This document shows, one piece after another, positions 53,111 to 64,000 of a stretch of 64,000 bases of DNA. Source of the stretch: Marsupella aquatica (taxonomy: Eukaryota > Marchantiophyta); assembly GCA_973895155.1 (NCBI GenBank), contig OZ316892.1, positions 20,646,001-20,710,000 on the forward strand, written 5' to 3'. A program made the position numbers and the translations under genes. Position 1 is the first letter of the stretch; every line of letters begins with the position of its first letter. The notes beneath the pieces are model-generated. The model made no database searches. It worked only from the letters and a program-made list of their open reading frames with translations, and was not told the DNA's origin.

Positions 53111-54080
53111 CGCGAGTCGACCGTGGTCCAGGCATTTTGGGCGGGGAGGCCGTCGCGGCAGGCACGACGGTGAGTTTGTCGGGCGCGGCGGGGTCGTCGG
53201 TGACCCTTGCTCGTTGCGCCTCAGGCCAGAGCGGCGATGGCTGCATGGCGAGCGCTCAGCAAGGGGCGTCAGTTGGGGGTCAGTCCTGACACAGGGACAG
53301 TAAAAAAGCTGCGATAGCGGATGGTAGTGGTGCGGGGCAGTGGAGGGGTAGGCTCGCGGCGCGGTAAGAACAGCATTTGGCGCAACGAGGGCACAACATA
53401 GCGCCGAGAGTAGTGAAGGGGGCCATCTATTTCCCTTTATTGCTTTCATTTTTCACCGTTTTGGTTTTTTTTACTCGCCAAATTCTAATGACGACCATGG
53501 CAAAAAAATGCACAACATTGTATTATAGTTTTTAATATCTTCTATTTTTTTTGATATCTTCTACTTTTTGCTAGATGACAAAATAACTTGGCATGTTCCA
53601 AAATGAATATGCTATAATTGTAATGTTTAGATATAGATATGCAGAAGTAAAGGGAAATACATACTCTTGCAGGAGTCTTGTGTGAGAGATCTTAATTCTT
53701 ACATAACTTTGCAATTGAATTGAAGAGGCACATGGCATGGCATGACGCTGTCTCACATAGCACTAAAGTACGTACTACAAGGTAATGATTGTGCACCCCA
53801 ACACTGAAGTGCATTCAACAGGGGAGGGGAGAAGTATTAATACCCACGAGTGTATTGTTCCCCCTCACTTATAACACTAATGAGCAGGTACGGGCCTCTT
53901 TATTTGAGATAATCATTTTGCATAATCTATTCCTCCTTACAGTGCCAATGAGGAGTCACACAGACTGAGCGTACTTTAATTTTAATATTTTCTTAGTGTG
54001 GCTATTCGCAAAAATAAAAAGACGCTACGTATATATTTATCAGCTAATTTACTAGATTGATCTCTGACCGTAGATCTCCC
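53111..54080. other. No recognisable gene
   Basis: GC content falls from the tract into AT-rich DNA with no supported feature. Confidence 0.5.
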
Positions 54081-55500
54081 TCAATTTAAGGGTGATCATT
54101 ACATCTCGGCTAGTAGGGTGCTATGGGAAAACTTGCTACGGGACAGTAGAAATCCTTGTGTGAAAGGAGAAAATCCTATGAATATATTTTTGTATCAAAG
54201 GTTTCGAAATGCATTTATGACTGTCAGATCTCTTTGAAGGATGAGATGGCAATGGGTCGGCTAGGTGGAAATTTGCTCATAAGGATGAATACTGTAGTTA
54301 GTTTCTGCCTAATGGGGTTTGTGGATGGGTGAAAAGTTGTTTAATGGACAACAAAAAGAGAAGATACTATCAATATTTATTATCGTAGATTGACCGTAAA
54401 ACCTCCCTAGATTTAAGGATAAGGATTAGATTCTCGCTACTGGGGTCTGTGGCTTGGTGGACAACTACAGTCGTTATGGATGACGGAAAATCTTGTCAAT
54501 TTTGCCAAAAGCAAAGACTTCTGTTAGAGGGGTAGATTATCCTAAGTGAATAAAAGCGTGGTTAGATTTAAAGATGACCCCTACCTATGGGGTCTGTGTT
54601 AAGGGAAGATGGTAGCCACAGACAAAAAGAAATTTTGGGGGTTCCATGATAGAAAAGACATTTTAACTGGAACACAGTCTATTTAACACCCACGCAGTTG
54701 TTGTGTTTGAGTTGGACATCATGTTTGAGTCTTGATAATAAAAGGTTAAATATTGAGCACAAAAGTTACAAAATTCATGAATTTGAGCACAACACCAATA
54801 TTACAACAAAAGGCAACATTTGAACACAACACCCAATTTCAAACACAAACTCCCTGAAAATACAAAACATGAAAACAGATAGTGCAAACTCAAGTACAAT
54901 GCGCAGGGCGCACTATTTGAATCAACATCCACGGCCCACTATTTGAATACAACCCCATCATTGCCCACTATTCGACACCATGGTGCTGTGGTCCGGGGTG
55001 ACGCTAGTGGAACACTGGCTGGCTAATGAACGACAGAAAATTTGAGCCCAATGGTGGCAAATACTTTTGAGAGGGTAAAACTGGCTAATGAATGACAGAA
55101 TATTTTAGTCCAAAAGCCACAAATACTTTGTATATGGCTTAATTGAAAGTGGCTACTGCATGATACAAATCTAGTAAATTTTGCCAAAAGAGGAGAATAC
55201 TTGTAGAGGGGTGCAATCCCCCTAGTGAATAAAAGCCTGGTTAGATTTAAAGGTCACCCTTAGCTCTGGGTAATGGGGTCTGTGGGTAGTGGAAAACTGG
55301 CAAATAAACATCAGAAATTCAGCCTAAAAGTTGCAAATACTTCTTAGAGGGTTGAAATCTAACAAATGTTTGGCACTGAAGAAACGGTATTGTAAACTGG
55401 CTACTGAACTACAGAAAATTTTAGAGGGGTGAAAAGTGACCAAAAGTGACAGATACATTCTAAAGGGGTGAAATCTAAAAATCTACGGTAATGTAAAACT
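54081..55500. repeat. Diverged long tandem repeat (older part of the satellite)
   Basis: Recurring phrases mark degenerate copies: '(a)tggggtctgtgg', 'ggttagatttaaaggt(c/g)a', 'aactggctaatgaa(c/t)gacagaa' and 'agaggg(g)t.aaatc'. Spacing is irregular and units appear to be about 150-270 bp. The 'actggctactgaacaacagaa' core is shared with the regular 84-bp array to the right, so the whole 2.1 kb is one repeat domain of graded age. Confidence 0.65.
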
Positions 55501-56173
55501 GGCTACTGAACAACAGAACATCTTAGCCCACAAAGGGGCGAATTCGTTTTAGGCGGGTGAAATCTAATGATTTTCTGGCACTTGCAAAAGGCTAGTGGAA
55601 AACTGGCTAATGAACAACGGAACATCTTAGCCCAAAAAGGGGCGAATACTCTCTAGGGAGGCGAAATCTAATGAATTTCTGGCACAGGAGAAAGGCTAGT
55701 GAAAACTGGCTACTGAACAACAGAAAGTCTTAGCCCAAAAAGTGGCTAATACTTTTTAGGGGGGTTGAATTGAGCAAGGCTAGTGGAAAACTGGCTACTT
55801 AACAACAGAACACCTAAGCCCAAAAAGTGGCGAATACGTTTTAGGGGGTTGAAATGAGCAAAGCTAGTGGAAAACTGGCTACTGAACAACAGAACACCCA
55901 AAAGTGGCGAATACGTTTTAGGGGGGTGAAATGAGTAAGGCTAGTGGAAAACTGGCTACTGAACAACATAACACCTTAGCCCAAAAAGTGGCGAATACGT
56001 TTTACGGGGGTGAAATGAGTAAGGCTAGTGGAAAATTGGCTACTGAACAACAGAACACCATAGGCCAAAAAGTGGCGAATACTTTTTCGGGGGGTGAAAT
56101 GAGCAAGGCTAGTGGAAAACTGGCTACTGAACAACAGAACATCTTAGCCCAAAAAGTGGCGAATACTCTTTAG
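55500..56173 (+). repeat. 84-bp minisatellite with an open 28-residue frame
   Basis: Near-identical 84-bp units ('gctagtggaaaactggctac' + 'tgaacaacagaacaccttag' + ...) run from about 55,570 to 56,170. The last three are exactly 84 bp apart (ATG at 55,931, 56,015 and 56,099). Because 84 is a multiple of three, the frame stays open and spells a 28-residue repeat 'MSKASGKLATEQ.NTLAQKVANTF.GGE'. Earlier units have 77-85 bp and break the frame. There is no sign of a gene around it, so a coding role is doubtful. Confidence 0.9.
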
Positions 56174-56179
56174 AGGGGT

Positions 56180-58462
56180 GAAACATAACGAAATTTTCGA
56201 CACTGTCGAAGAGAAAAGGGTGCCGAGCAGTGAGGAGTGAGGAGTGAGCAGTGCTCTAAACGAAGCGGCAAGAATGGCGGCCTTCAACAAGACCAGAGCA
56301 GAGCTCCAGTCAGTGACGAGGACAGGCACGCACGGAACGCGAAGGACAAGCTTGTCCTCCCACTGATCACACTGATCACTGATGAGTGTCGTCGGTCTCA
56401 AACCGTTTCTTTTGGCGGGATCCAACCCATCTCCAGTTCTCCCCCTTCCTCAACTCCTGGAAACAATGAATGCCAGGACATGACATGATTTGCATCGCAA
56501 TCGCGTCGTTTCTCGTTGCTCGAGCCCGCTGCTCAGGGCGTGGAAAAAAATTGCTCCCAGACGCTGGTTGGAAGGTTGTTTTGATCGGTGAGTCGGTTGA
56601 CTGATTGACTGTCTTGTTCGTGTGGTCTTGTTCGTGTGGTTTCATTGAATTGAATTGAATTGAATTGGGACCAGTAGGTGCATTGTGCTGTTGTTGTTCA
56701 CTGGTGTGCATTTTCTGGAATGCTGCATTACATAATTGGAAACACCCTGAAATCCCTCGGACACCCCAGTGGACGGATGTAAGGAGGAGCATTCGTCGTG
56801 GTCCATCTTGTTATCTATCTGTGTGTCCGTTCATCCATCGGTGCGTGGTTTTGAATCGGTTCTTTATGTCAGCTGGTGTTGACAGTAGATAGTGAAACAA
56901 TGAATACTGGGAAATGTGCATGGGTTTCTTTGCCATCCACGATGAGCAGGGCTGATGATTTTGAGCAACGCCTCTGGGTTTCATGGAGTAACTTCACTCT
57001 CTGTGTCGGCCTTCCGTCCTTCGCCTTAAGTACGGTAGCTCCCAGCTCGCGAATGACAGGCAAAGCGCACGCACCTAACTGCTAGTGTTGATGGTTTTTG
57101 TTGCTGAGGTTTATGGTTCTCGAGAATGGTGGAGCTCGGTAGTCGAACTTGGAGAACAAACAAAACAGACAAACAAACCAACTTTGTAGACAAATAGTTG
57201 TGCAGGTCTACTAGTGCATAGACTGATGGATTGGGTCTGTATGCTCTTATATGGTTGTGCAGGGCATGGCATCCGGGTTTCAGCTTTGCACTGATACCGG
57301 AAAGCGATCTGTGGAGAAAATGCGTGTTGCTCCAGAAATGTAATGTACGAGAACTGGCTATGTGTACGGTTCATGTGAAGCTTGGAAGGACAGTTTTAGG
57401 TTGTCACACTGTCTACTGGGGAAGCATCCTGGCGATTCCGGCGTGCGGTTCTGCCAAGAAAGGGTGGCTCTGCATTGAGACCGGGGAAGAGTTTGAAGGC
57501 TTGGCGCACTATTACGGAGTTCGGGATGGACACGCGATGGTGCTCGTGGAAGGACTCTTAGCCTGAACAGAAGAGTGGCGAACTGGCATAGCCACCGGGC
57601 GCGTTGTGATCGTTGAGGGGAGGAGTCCATGGTAATATCTCTTCCTTTCCCCCCTTTTTTCATTCTGTGGGAAATTTCGCGTGTTCCATTCGGCCATTGG
57701 AGTTTACCTGGAAACTCATCGAAATGTGCATTCCGCAATGCTGGTCAAAAGACACTTGCAGCATTAACTTGGAGGTCAGAATTCAATGGTTTCTTTGTCA
57801 TATGGATCTAGTCCACATTTCGGTGCTACGATCGTCTAATAGCAGTCTAGCTAGGGTTTGGTTCTTCGCTAAACAGGACTGTAGTAGTCAGATACTGTAC
57901 GATCATTCTTGCGTTGAGATGACCAGGGCGAGGCTCTTTTTTCCAACTCGGATATGGCAACTGGACATTCCTCTCACATTTCTCAGTCTCTCGCGGAACT
58001 CATAATTTGAAAGAAATCTAAATCCACACGGTCACAAGGGTATTGTCCATGGCTTAGAAAACACCTGCCAGGCTTTCAGGACTTGGAGGCATTGTCATCA
58101 GAGCGCAGTCTGTTTTTCAATCTTTGTCGATCAATGATTCGCCCTCAACTTCGCAGCGACAGCCCTTCTGACAACGTAACAAGCTTTCTTTTTCTACGTG
58201 AAAGGAATACAGTTGATACTCCCATTGCCCAGACTCGAAACCCTCTCCCGTATACATGGCAGTTAGTGAACTCTTGCGGCTATGGTTGGCGTAGACTAGT
58301 CAAAGACAAGCAGCCAAGGATCTTGAAAATTGAGTAGGAACCTGACGCAATTTGAGGATTGGATAATGGTCTCATCGTTTTGCTGCGCTAGGCAGGGTGA
58401 AATTCAAACGCAATTTTTCAATTCGGTCTTTTGTGTGGACAGAGTTCTGCCTAGGCTTGCAG
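56180..58462 (+). other. Upstream region of the Agenet gene, possible 5' UTR and introns
   Basis: Sequence character changes sharply at 56,180 from satellite to mixed-composition DNA. Several open frames of 60-144 codons on both strands show no recognisable domain. A splice-acceptor-like 'cttgcag' ends at 58,462, just before the coding start at 58,474, so at least one 5' UTR intron is likely and the first exon lies somewhere in this stretch. I cannot place the transcription start. Confidence 0.45.
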
Positions 58463-58473
58463 AAGGCGAGAAA

Positions 58474-59906
58474 ATGGCTCCAAAGATCCGGGGGGTCTCC
58501 CTCCCAATGAACAGATATGCAAAGCCTGACCTTGGCGTTAAGACGCCGAAGAAGAAGATTTCGAAGGGCCACAAGGAACCTGACCTCAGTGCCGCGAAGC
58601 TTCAAAAGGGCGACACTGTGGACGTATGTCAATCATCAATTCACCCCTTCAATTTTTTGGCACGATTGTGTTCTATGATGTATCAGTTTGTGAATTCAGT
58701 ATATACAGAATTGCTTCAGGTGTCTTGAATGTACTGTTAAGGTTTCCCTTGTGGTTGATCTACCCTTCGCTTTAAATTCTAACAATTATAGATGTCAACC
58801 ATCAGAACGACAAACAATTGAATGACGTGGAACTGTTTGATCAATTTCGTGGTCGATCTTTGCAGGTCCGATTAGAAGAGCAAGGATTGTACGGGTCCTG
58901 GCACCGGGCAGTCATCTGCGGTGTCAAGCCAGGATTGCGACAAGTCGAATTCAAGAACCTCTTTGACGACAAGGAAAAATGTGTAAAAGAGTGGGTGCGG
59001 TTTGGAAATGCGCCTCCCGGCTCCAAGCCGCCATTGGGAACTAGGAAAGAGACTGATGGCAAGCCTGTCCTTAGGCCAGGAGGGCCTGGATCTCCTCCAG
59101 CTGAGCCTTCTTTCCGGAAGACAGGAGGTTGGCCAAAGGATCTTTGGGTGGAAGTCTTCTCAGACGAGGCATGGTGGGAGGGAGTGTTGATGGAGGACAT
59201 CTCAGCATCGCAGATGGATGAGGAGGACTCGGTGGTGGATGTTGTATTCCCACATCTAGAAAATCTCATTGAACAAGTAGTTCTGAAGAACCTCAGAGAG
59301 TTGAAGGACTGGAACCAAGACACAGGGCTATGGAGTATAAGAGGACGGCTCGGGAAAGAGAATGATCTTTTGAGAACGATGCCTTCCGGGACTCTAGTGT
59401 GTCACGGGGAAGTTATCTTGGCAGACAATGGCAGAGGAGAAAGTAGACCGGATGAAGAAGACATCAACTTTGCGGAAATTGAGGACGATGGGATGGAAGG
59501 TCCAGGCGAGGAGAATGTTAAACCAGCTGCTCAAGATCATGATCTTCCCTCAACAGCGAGGGCAGTCAGTACCGTGTTGTCGAATAATCATGGGTCCAAG
59601 GATTATTTTGGGCATTTAGTTGATGTGATGGAGGAGGATACACGCCATCTTATCAGTGTCCAGACTTTGGAGTACGCTCTGGAGGAGATCCAAATTTCTG
59701 TCAAGGACTCCTTCATCACTCTAGATGTCACTACACAAAACATCGAAACGGAAATTGGTAGCGTTGTCTCTAAAGTTCACAATGTCTGCTGCGCTTTGCT
59801 GGAGCTCCCCACTGACAGAGATATAGATTATGAGAAGGTCAGCTGGACATTGGATAATCAAGTTTTGACGATTATTGTACCTTGGTTGATTGAGGGCAAG
59901 GAGTGA
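58474..59906 (+). CDS. Tandem Agenet (Tudor-like) domain protein, 396 aa, two coding exons
   Basis: Exon 1 (58,474-58,623, 50 codons) starts with a basic segment (MAPKIRGVSLPMNRYAKPDL). It joins exon 2 (58,866-59,906) in phase 0, with donor GTATGT at 58,624 and acceptor TTTGCAG ending at 58,865. The joint restores the Agenet block 'KGDTVDVRLEEQGLYGSWHR'. Agenet 1 spans about residues 44-115 and Agenet 2 about 139-212, with 'DLWVEVFSDEAWWEGVL' and 'LKDWNQDTGLWSIRG'. The pair resembles plant Agenet/BAH proteins, thought to read modified histones, but no BAH domain follows. Residues 235-280 are acidic and disordered. Residues about 325-390 end with 'LPTDRDIDYEKV' and 'DNQVLTIIVP', which resemble the end of an HSP20/alpha-crystallin domain. 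The frame at 58,818 that reads into the intron is not the true start. Confidence 0.8.
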
Positions 59907-61240
59907 ACGATTTGCCGCAGTATCCACCGTCTGCCCTCCCTAGTAAAAGTCTGGAAAGGGAAAATCTTCCCACTAGTTCTCCACAATGCCCGTTTTTTTA
60001 AAGCAAACAGCATGTCAAATACGAGTACTCATCTAAACCAATTGATCTTGCTTAAGAGCAGGTATAGGATAGGTACCGCAGAGGCCACGCTAGGTCTAAA
60101 TTCAAATTTTCTTCTCTACACAAAGTTGGACATGTCACATTCGTTAGAGATCATAGTAACTGTCTTGCACCTATACATTGGTTCCATTATATCTATAAGT
60201 GCAAGCGCAAGAGACTTGACACTTTCTAGAGACTTTGTTATAAGTGCAGGCACACAATACTTGACATTTCTAGTTACTTTGTTACAAGCGCAAGGACAAA
60301 AGACTGCACTCTTGGTCGAGGTTTCTTGGTATCCCTGCCTGCCTAGAGGATGGCTTGTGCTGGACCATATTTCAAGATGTGCTGTACTTATCAATAAAGA
60401 CCTCCTTTATCCCCGTGCACTTGTGGGCAATTGCAAGTATACAAGTATCCTTTGCACTGACATATTTTTTGTCTTGTGAGACCCAACTTGCACATACAAG
60501 CTGCAAGAAAACTGCAAAACCACGGAAAAAGGAGGAAATATTGGGGAAGAAGGCCCCGCCTTGCAATAAAGCTTGTGTTGCACTTATACAAGTTCGACTG
60601 TCTCACATTCTAAGGACATCTACAAGTTCTTGTTAAACTTGGAAAATTGTCCAACAGTATTTTCAGGACTTGAAAACGTTTTCTGGAAGGGCGCTAAGGC
60701 CAGAAACTTTACTTTCATGAGGCTGAAAAAGGTGAAGTCCAAACGATCACCCAGTGAAAATTGGAAAGGAGCGAAAGTGAGTGCTCTTAACCAGAGTAAC
60801 CGCGGAAACCAAAGTAAGCTAAGCATAGTTCTATCAAACTAGAGGTCAAGAATAAGGAGAAACTTCTATGGATTGAACAGTGCATCACTAATGATTTGAG
60901 GTGTTTCACAGTTCAGTGTTGAGAATCTAAGGCTAAAGCAATCGGTGGGTTCCCCTCGAAAGTAGTGTCTACTGAAAAGGGGATGCAAACACCAAAAGAC
61001 AAATAAACGGTCACGACTGCACAAAAAATTTAGCGCCAGGAAACTGGACTCCCAACAGCGCTTCTATTGATCTGGACGGAGTATGTTAGTAGTCCCTTGA
61101 AGATCTATTCTCGTATGTAGAGTAACCAATTGTAAGATCAATTGCAGATTCCAAGTCGGCTTCACAATGAACACCCTTGTCTTCACTCCTTGATTTTCAC
61201 TCCACCTTTAGTTGCTCTCAGATTTGCAGAGGTGATGTTT
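59907..61240. other. Downstream region of the Agenet gene, no second gene seen
   Basis: It contains the 3' UTR of the Agenet gene and spacer. Near 60,190-60,300 two copies of 'agtgcaagcgcaagagacttgacactttctag...ttgtta' form a small tandem duplication. Open frames of 60-155 codons here show no known domain. Confidence 0.5.
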
Positions 61241-61246
61241 TAGATG

Positions 61247-61470
61247 ATTCAGCTCATTCACTTATTGAAGCGCCAGTGTGAACGATTCAGCTCATTCACT
61301 TTATTGGAGGGCCAGGATGCAAAGTTTTAGGCTCGGGAGATGGACCTCAGCCCCATATCCAGCTCATACTTTATTGAAGTGTCAGTGTGAAAGATTCAGC
61401 TCATTCACTTTATTGGAGCACCGGTGTGAAAAGTTTTAGGCTCGGGAGGTGGACTTCAGCCAGTGGGGCT
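61247..61470. repeat. Tandem repeat of about 112 bp, two copies with sub-repeats
   Basis: The phrase 'gattcagctcattcactttattg(g/a)ag' occurs at about 61,247, 61,284 and 61,396, with a variant near 61,355. 'aaagttttaggctcgggag.tggac.tcagcc' occurs twice (about 61,321 and 61,433). The larger unit is about 112 bp. Confidence 0.8.
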
Positions 61471-62207
61471 GAGGTCATCTAAAATTACAGAACTCAGAAG
61501 TTCGTGCCGTTCTAATGACCCACTTTCCTTCCTTGACTTGTAATCCTTAAGGTCATTGATACCCGTCGGGATAAATCCAGATCGAAGAGCGATTCAGTTT
61601 AAGGAATCATTAACTTGAATTTTGTTTGTCATGGGATAGATTGATAGTCCTAGATTAGAACTGCATTCTACTCAAGTTTCTCGCCTCGTACGTGCCAACA
61701 TTAGCCAGTTTTGCAGATTCATGCCCAGGCACTTGTCGTGACTTGCTATCTAATCCTCTGTCAAAGACGACAGATATTGCACTAAACTTCCCAAAATTCT
61801 GTCCTCTCGAACTGTACAACTGACACAACGGCCATCATATTAATAAATTGCCTCCTACACAAGTCCACAGAAACAAGGAGTCACCCCACATGTCGTCTAC
61901 CCACTGGGCCCAAAAAGGAGAAAGTTCTTCCGAACTACCCGGCATCTACTTCAGAATAAAACCCTAAGACCTGTAGCAACGTCCCCCACAAGGCTATGCA
62001 CAAAACGAGGCAAGCTACTTGAGTCTCGTATCAACAAAAAAGTGAAGTGGAGGTTTCGAGACTTGTTCCGAGCTCTCAAAACCACATTGCTCATCGGGGC
62101 ACTGTGTGTCCAATTTTCCTTGTGCTCCTAAGAGCAAGCACTTAAAAAACCCACAGAGCTTGGCCTGTATCCTGCTTGATTATGAAGGACAACCATCGTC
62201 TGCAGGA

Positions 62208-63635
62208 CTAAGTATCTTTCTTACTAGTAGATCTTGAGTGTTGCCGATCAAAAGAGGAGACCTGCGTACGAAGATTCTCATTGTCTTCCAGTAAACGTTC
62301 ATACTCTAGAGCCATTCCTTCTGATTGCTTTCGGATGGCCTGAGCATTCGCTTCAGCAGCCTTGGTCTCCTTGTCCTTCGTTTGGACTTCCTTCTGCAAC
62401 TGCTCCACCTTCCCCCTTAAGTCTGCAATGACCTCCTTCAGAGATATGATCTCCCCTTCAGATCCATCTTTACTAGGTGATCGGTTCTTTTCTTCTTGAA
62501 GTCTTAGATACTCGGTTTCGGCATTCTTGCATTGTTTCTTCAGAACATCTAGTTGTACTGTTAGTCCACGTTTCCCTCGCAGATAGTAATGCACACGGTT
62601 GATCATCAAAGCCAGCAACATGATAAAGCCTGAATCAAACCACAGATGGCTATAAGATTCACAATGAAGGAAGCAAAGCGAAGACAAAGGTCATGGCTAT
62701 ACCTACGATCACAAGGGGACCCAAAATAGTCGATTCTTTGGCTACTGTGAGTACTGGGAGCACTAGTACCTTTTTGTAAAAGGCCACGGCAGATAGTGGG
62801 CAGGTTAAAGCTCGACGAGAAGACGGAGACAAAAGATGGAGCTGACTGATTGCAATTCCAAATTACATTTGAGTTCCAAAGCCTAACGGATTGCTGGCTC
62901 AGGACTATCATCCTCATCATCCAGAACTTTATCTTGGTAAGCGGTTTGTAAAGAAGGCATTGAATTGATTGACTGGCAAAAACCACAGCTATACACACTT
63001 AGGCAACTAACACCAGAAGTAGATATTTCGATCAAGTCAAGTCTCTCTGCAGAGATCGCTTCCGCCAAGAAGGGAGGCAAACTCAGAACAAATTTCAAAA
63101 GTGCAGCATCCTACAAACCGAAAGATTGCAAATTCTCGTCGTCTGATGGCTGTTAACTGATGGCTGTTAAATTCTGACTCGTCTGATGACTGTTGACTCA
63201 ACATTCCAATGAGAACGTAGACAGCCAAGCCCGAATCCTTTTGACCACCTGTAAAACCGACTTCCTCCTCAAAGAGCACAGTCATCTACTACGAACAAGC
63301 GAGTGTAGCAGCAGGGGGAAGTACATACCACTAAGGGCCGATTCGAGCTCTGCAGTACGGAGGACAAACGTTTCCGATTGGTCAACAAAAGCCCCATGCC
63401 CTTCCTTGTGCTCCATTATCACGTGTCTCTTAGCCGTCGTGTAGGTCGAGACAGAAGACGCCAAAAAAATAGCAAGTGTCACCGTGAGAGTCTTTGTTAC
63501 TGCAGAGCCTCTGGTCGTCGTGCTCAGGTCGATCATCGCGCATGCCAGCTTCTCCAGAGGTGGCACTTTACTGATCAGCATAACTGCTAACGCCGTTTCG
63601 AGGAATAACACGGCCGTGAGCACCGGGAGCATCAT
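62208..63635 (-). CDS. BAP31-like ER membrane protein, 242 aa, two coding exons
   Basis: Exon 1 runs 63,635-63,329 and exon 2 runs 62,629-62,208 on the minus strand. The donor GTATGTAC begins at 63,328 and the acceptor TTCAG ends at 62,630; the split Gly codon joins correctly. The product has the layout of B-cell receptor-associated protein 31-like proteins. Transmembrane segments lie at about 3-24, 46-66 and 98-117 (LSGFIMLLALMINRVHYYLR), followed by a basic stretch. A long cytosolic coiled coil spans about 125-230. The last four residues are KKDT, a KKXX dilysine ER-retrieval signal. Such proteins act in ER membrane protein export and quality control. Length fits the family (about 220-245). 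The first of two adjacent Met codons is chosen. It converges with the Agenet gene. Confidence 0.9.
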
Positions 63636-64000
63636 GATGCCAAACTCAATCAGCTAGTCGACCTGCCTAGAGGCACTACAAATGCTCCTCAAGCGGAGAG
63701 AATTCACAAAATCTAGCTGTATCCAATTCTTTTGCTTCTTCGCCTCGTCTTCACACCTCCACTGCCCTAACTCCGTTCGTACCTGTACACAAACCTCTTT
63801 TCCGACAGTAGACAAACAACACCCAGCTCTCAATTAACTACAATAGCTATTGACGAGAATCCCCCTCTTCTCCACCCAAAAAAACTGCTCCAACACCAGG
63901 ACGACGACACGAAAGTCCGGTCTCCTGATCTTCTCGTGAACTACTTTCAACACCCACCTCGATCGACAGACGATTCCACACTCAAAAACAACAACCCACA
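63636..64000 (-). other. Upstream region of the BAP31-like gene
   Basis: The stretch holds the 5' UTR and probably the promoter. On the minus strand it is G/A-rich with several short direct repeats. No clear TATA box is visible. Confidence 0.4.

Noticed and set aside
52800-53449. Two overlapping 148-151-codon minus-strand frames rich in Pro and Arg
   Set aside because: They are artefacts of the GC-rich low-complexity tract, which rarely gives stops.
55500-56173. Regular repeats that could be mistaken for a CRISPR array
   Set aside because: Units are contiguous 84-bp tandem copies without unique spacers, in plant DNA with no cas genes.
57231-57566. 111-codon plus-strand frame upstream of the Agenet gene
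   Set aside because: No recognisable domain, and it is overlapped by a similarly long frame on the other strand. It is probably 5' UTR or intron sequence.
58818-58865. Upstream Met of the frame leading into Agenet exon 2
   Set aside because: The region is intronic: TTTGCAG at 58,865 and the match of exon 1 to the start of the Agenet domain show that the real start is at 58,474.
60012-60479. 155-codon plus-strand frame after the Agenet gene
   Set aside because: It contains a small tandem duplication and has no domain. It lies in the 3' UTR or intergenic spacer.

Overview
This window looks like nuclear DNA of a large, transposon-rich plant genome. The evidence is the set of elements (Ty3/gypsy, Ty1/copia, Helitron, PIF/Harbinger, CACTA), a tRNA-Asp-type and a tRNA-iMet-type primer-binding site, and two host genes with introns: a tandem Agenet protein and a BAP31-like ER protein. 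The sequence does not identify the species. The element set and AT-rich repeat background would fit a seed-free plant or any large plant genome. Nothing looks bacterial: there are no operons, no Shine-Dalgarno pattern and no CRISPR.

Layout. Positions 1-5.5 kb hold a 530-bp tandem duplication, a cluster of short GGCGCTAG palindromes and, on the minus strand, remains of a gene with a bacterial-type amino-methyltransferase motif. Positions 5.5-8.4 kb are a decayed PIF/Harbinger element with transposase and SANT/trihelix-like partner converging. Positions 12.9-16.8 kb are a decayed CACTA transposase split by about 1.9 kb of unrelated sequence. Positions 17.7-22.6 kb are a broken gypsy element (LTR head, pol, polypurine tract, 3' LTR), followed by a diverged relative of its LTR from 23.2 kb. 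Positions 25.2-27.8 kb are AT-rich with no gene seen.

The centre (27.8-46 kb) is a decayed Helitron Rep gene (minus strand) into which a 14.87-kb gypsy element has inserted very recently. That element has 5-bp target duplications, 4.1-kb LTRs that are almost identical, a tRNA-Asp primer site, and one unbroken 2,132-codon gag-pol frame. Most notably, each LTR carries an intact 618-codon ORF of unknown function in the same direction as gag-pol. This LTR-borne gene is the strongest candidate for something undescribed.

Positions 46.2-46.9 kb are about 165-bp tandem repeats. A Ty1/copia element (47.4-52.9 kb) sits inside a GC-rich low-complexity tract. It has good LTRs but has lost the middle of its reverse transcriptase. 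Positions 54-56.2 kb are a decaying satellite that becomes a regular 84-bp minisatellite with an open 28-residue frame.

The right end is ordinary genic DNA. A two-exon tandem Agenet gene (58.47-59.91 kb, plus strand) has an alpha-crystallin-like C-terminus, and a two-exon BAP31-like gene (62.2-63.6 kb, minus strand) converges on it. The intergenic space between them has small tandem repeats.
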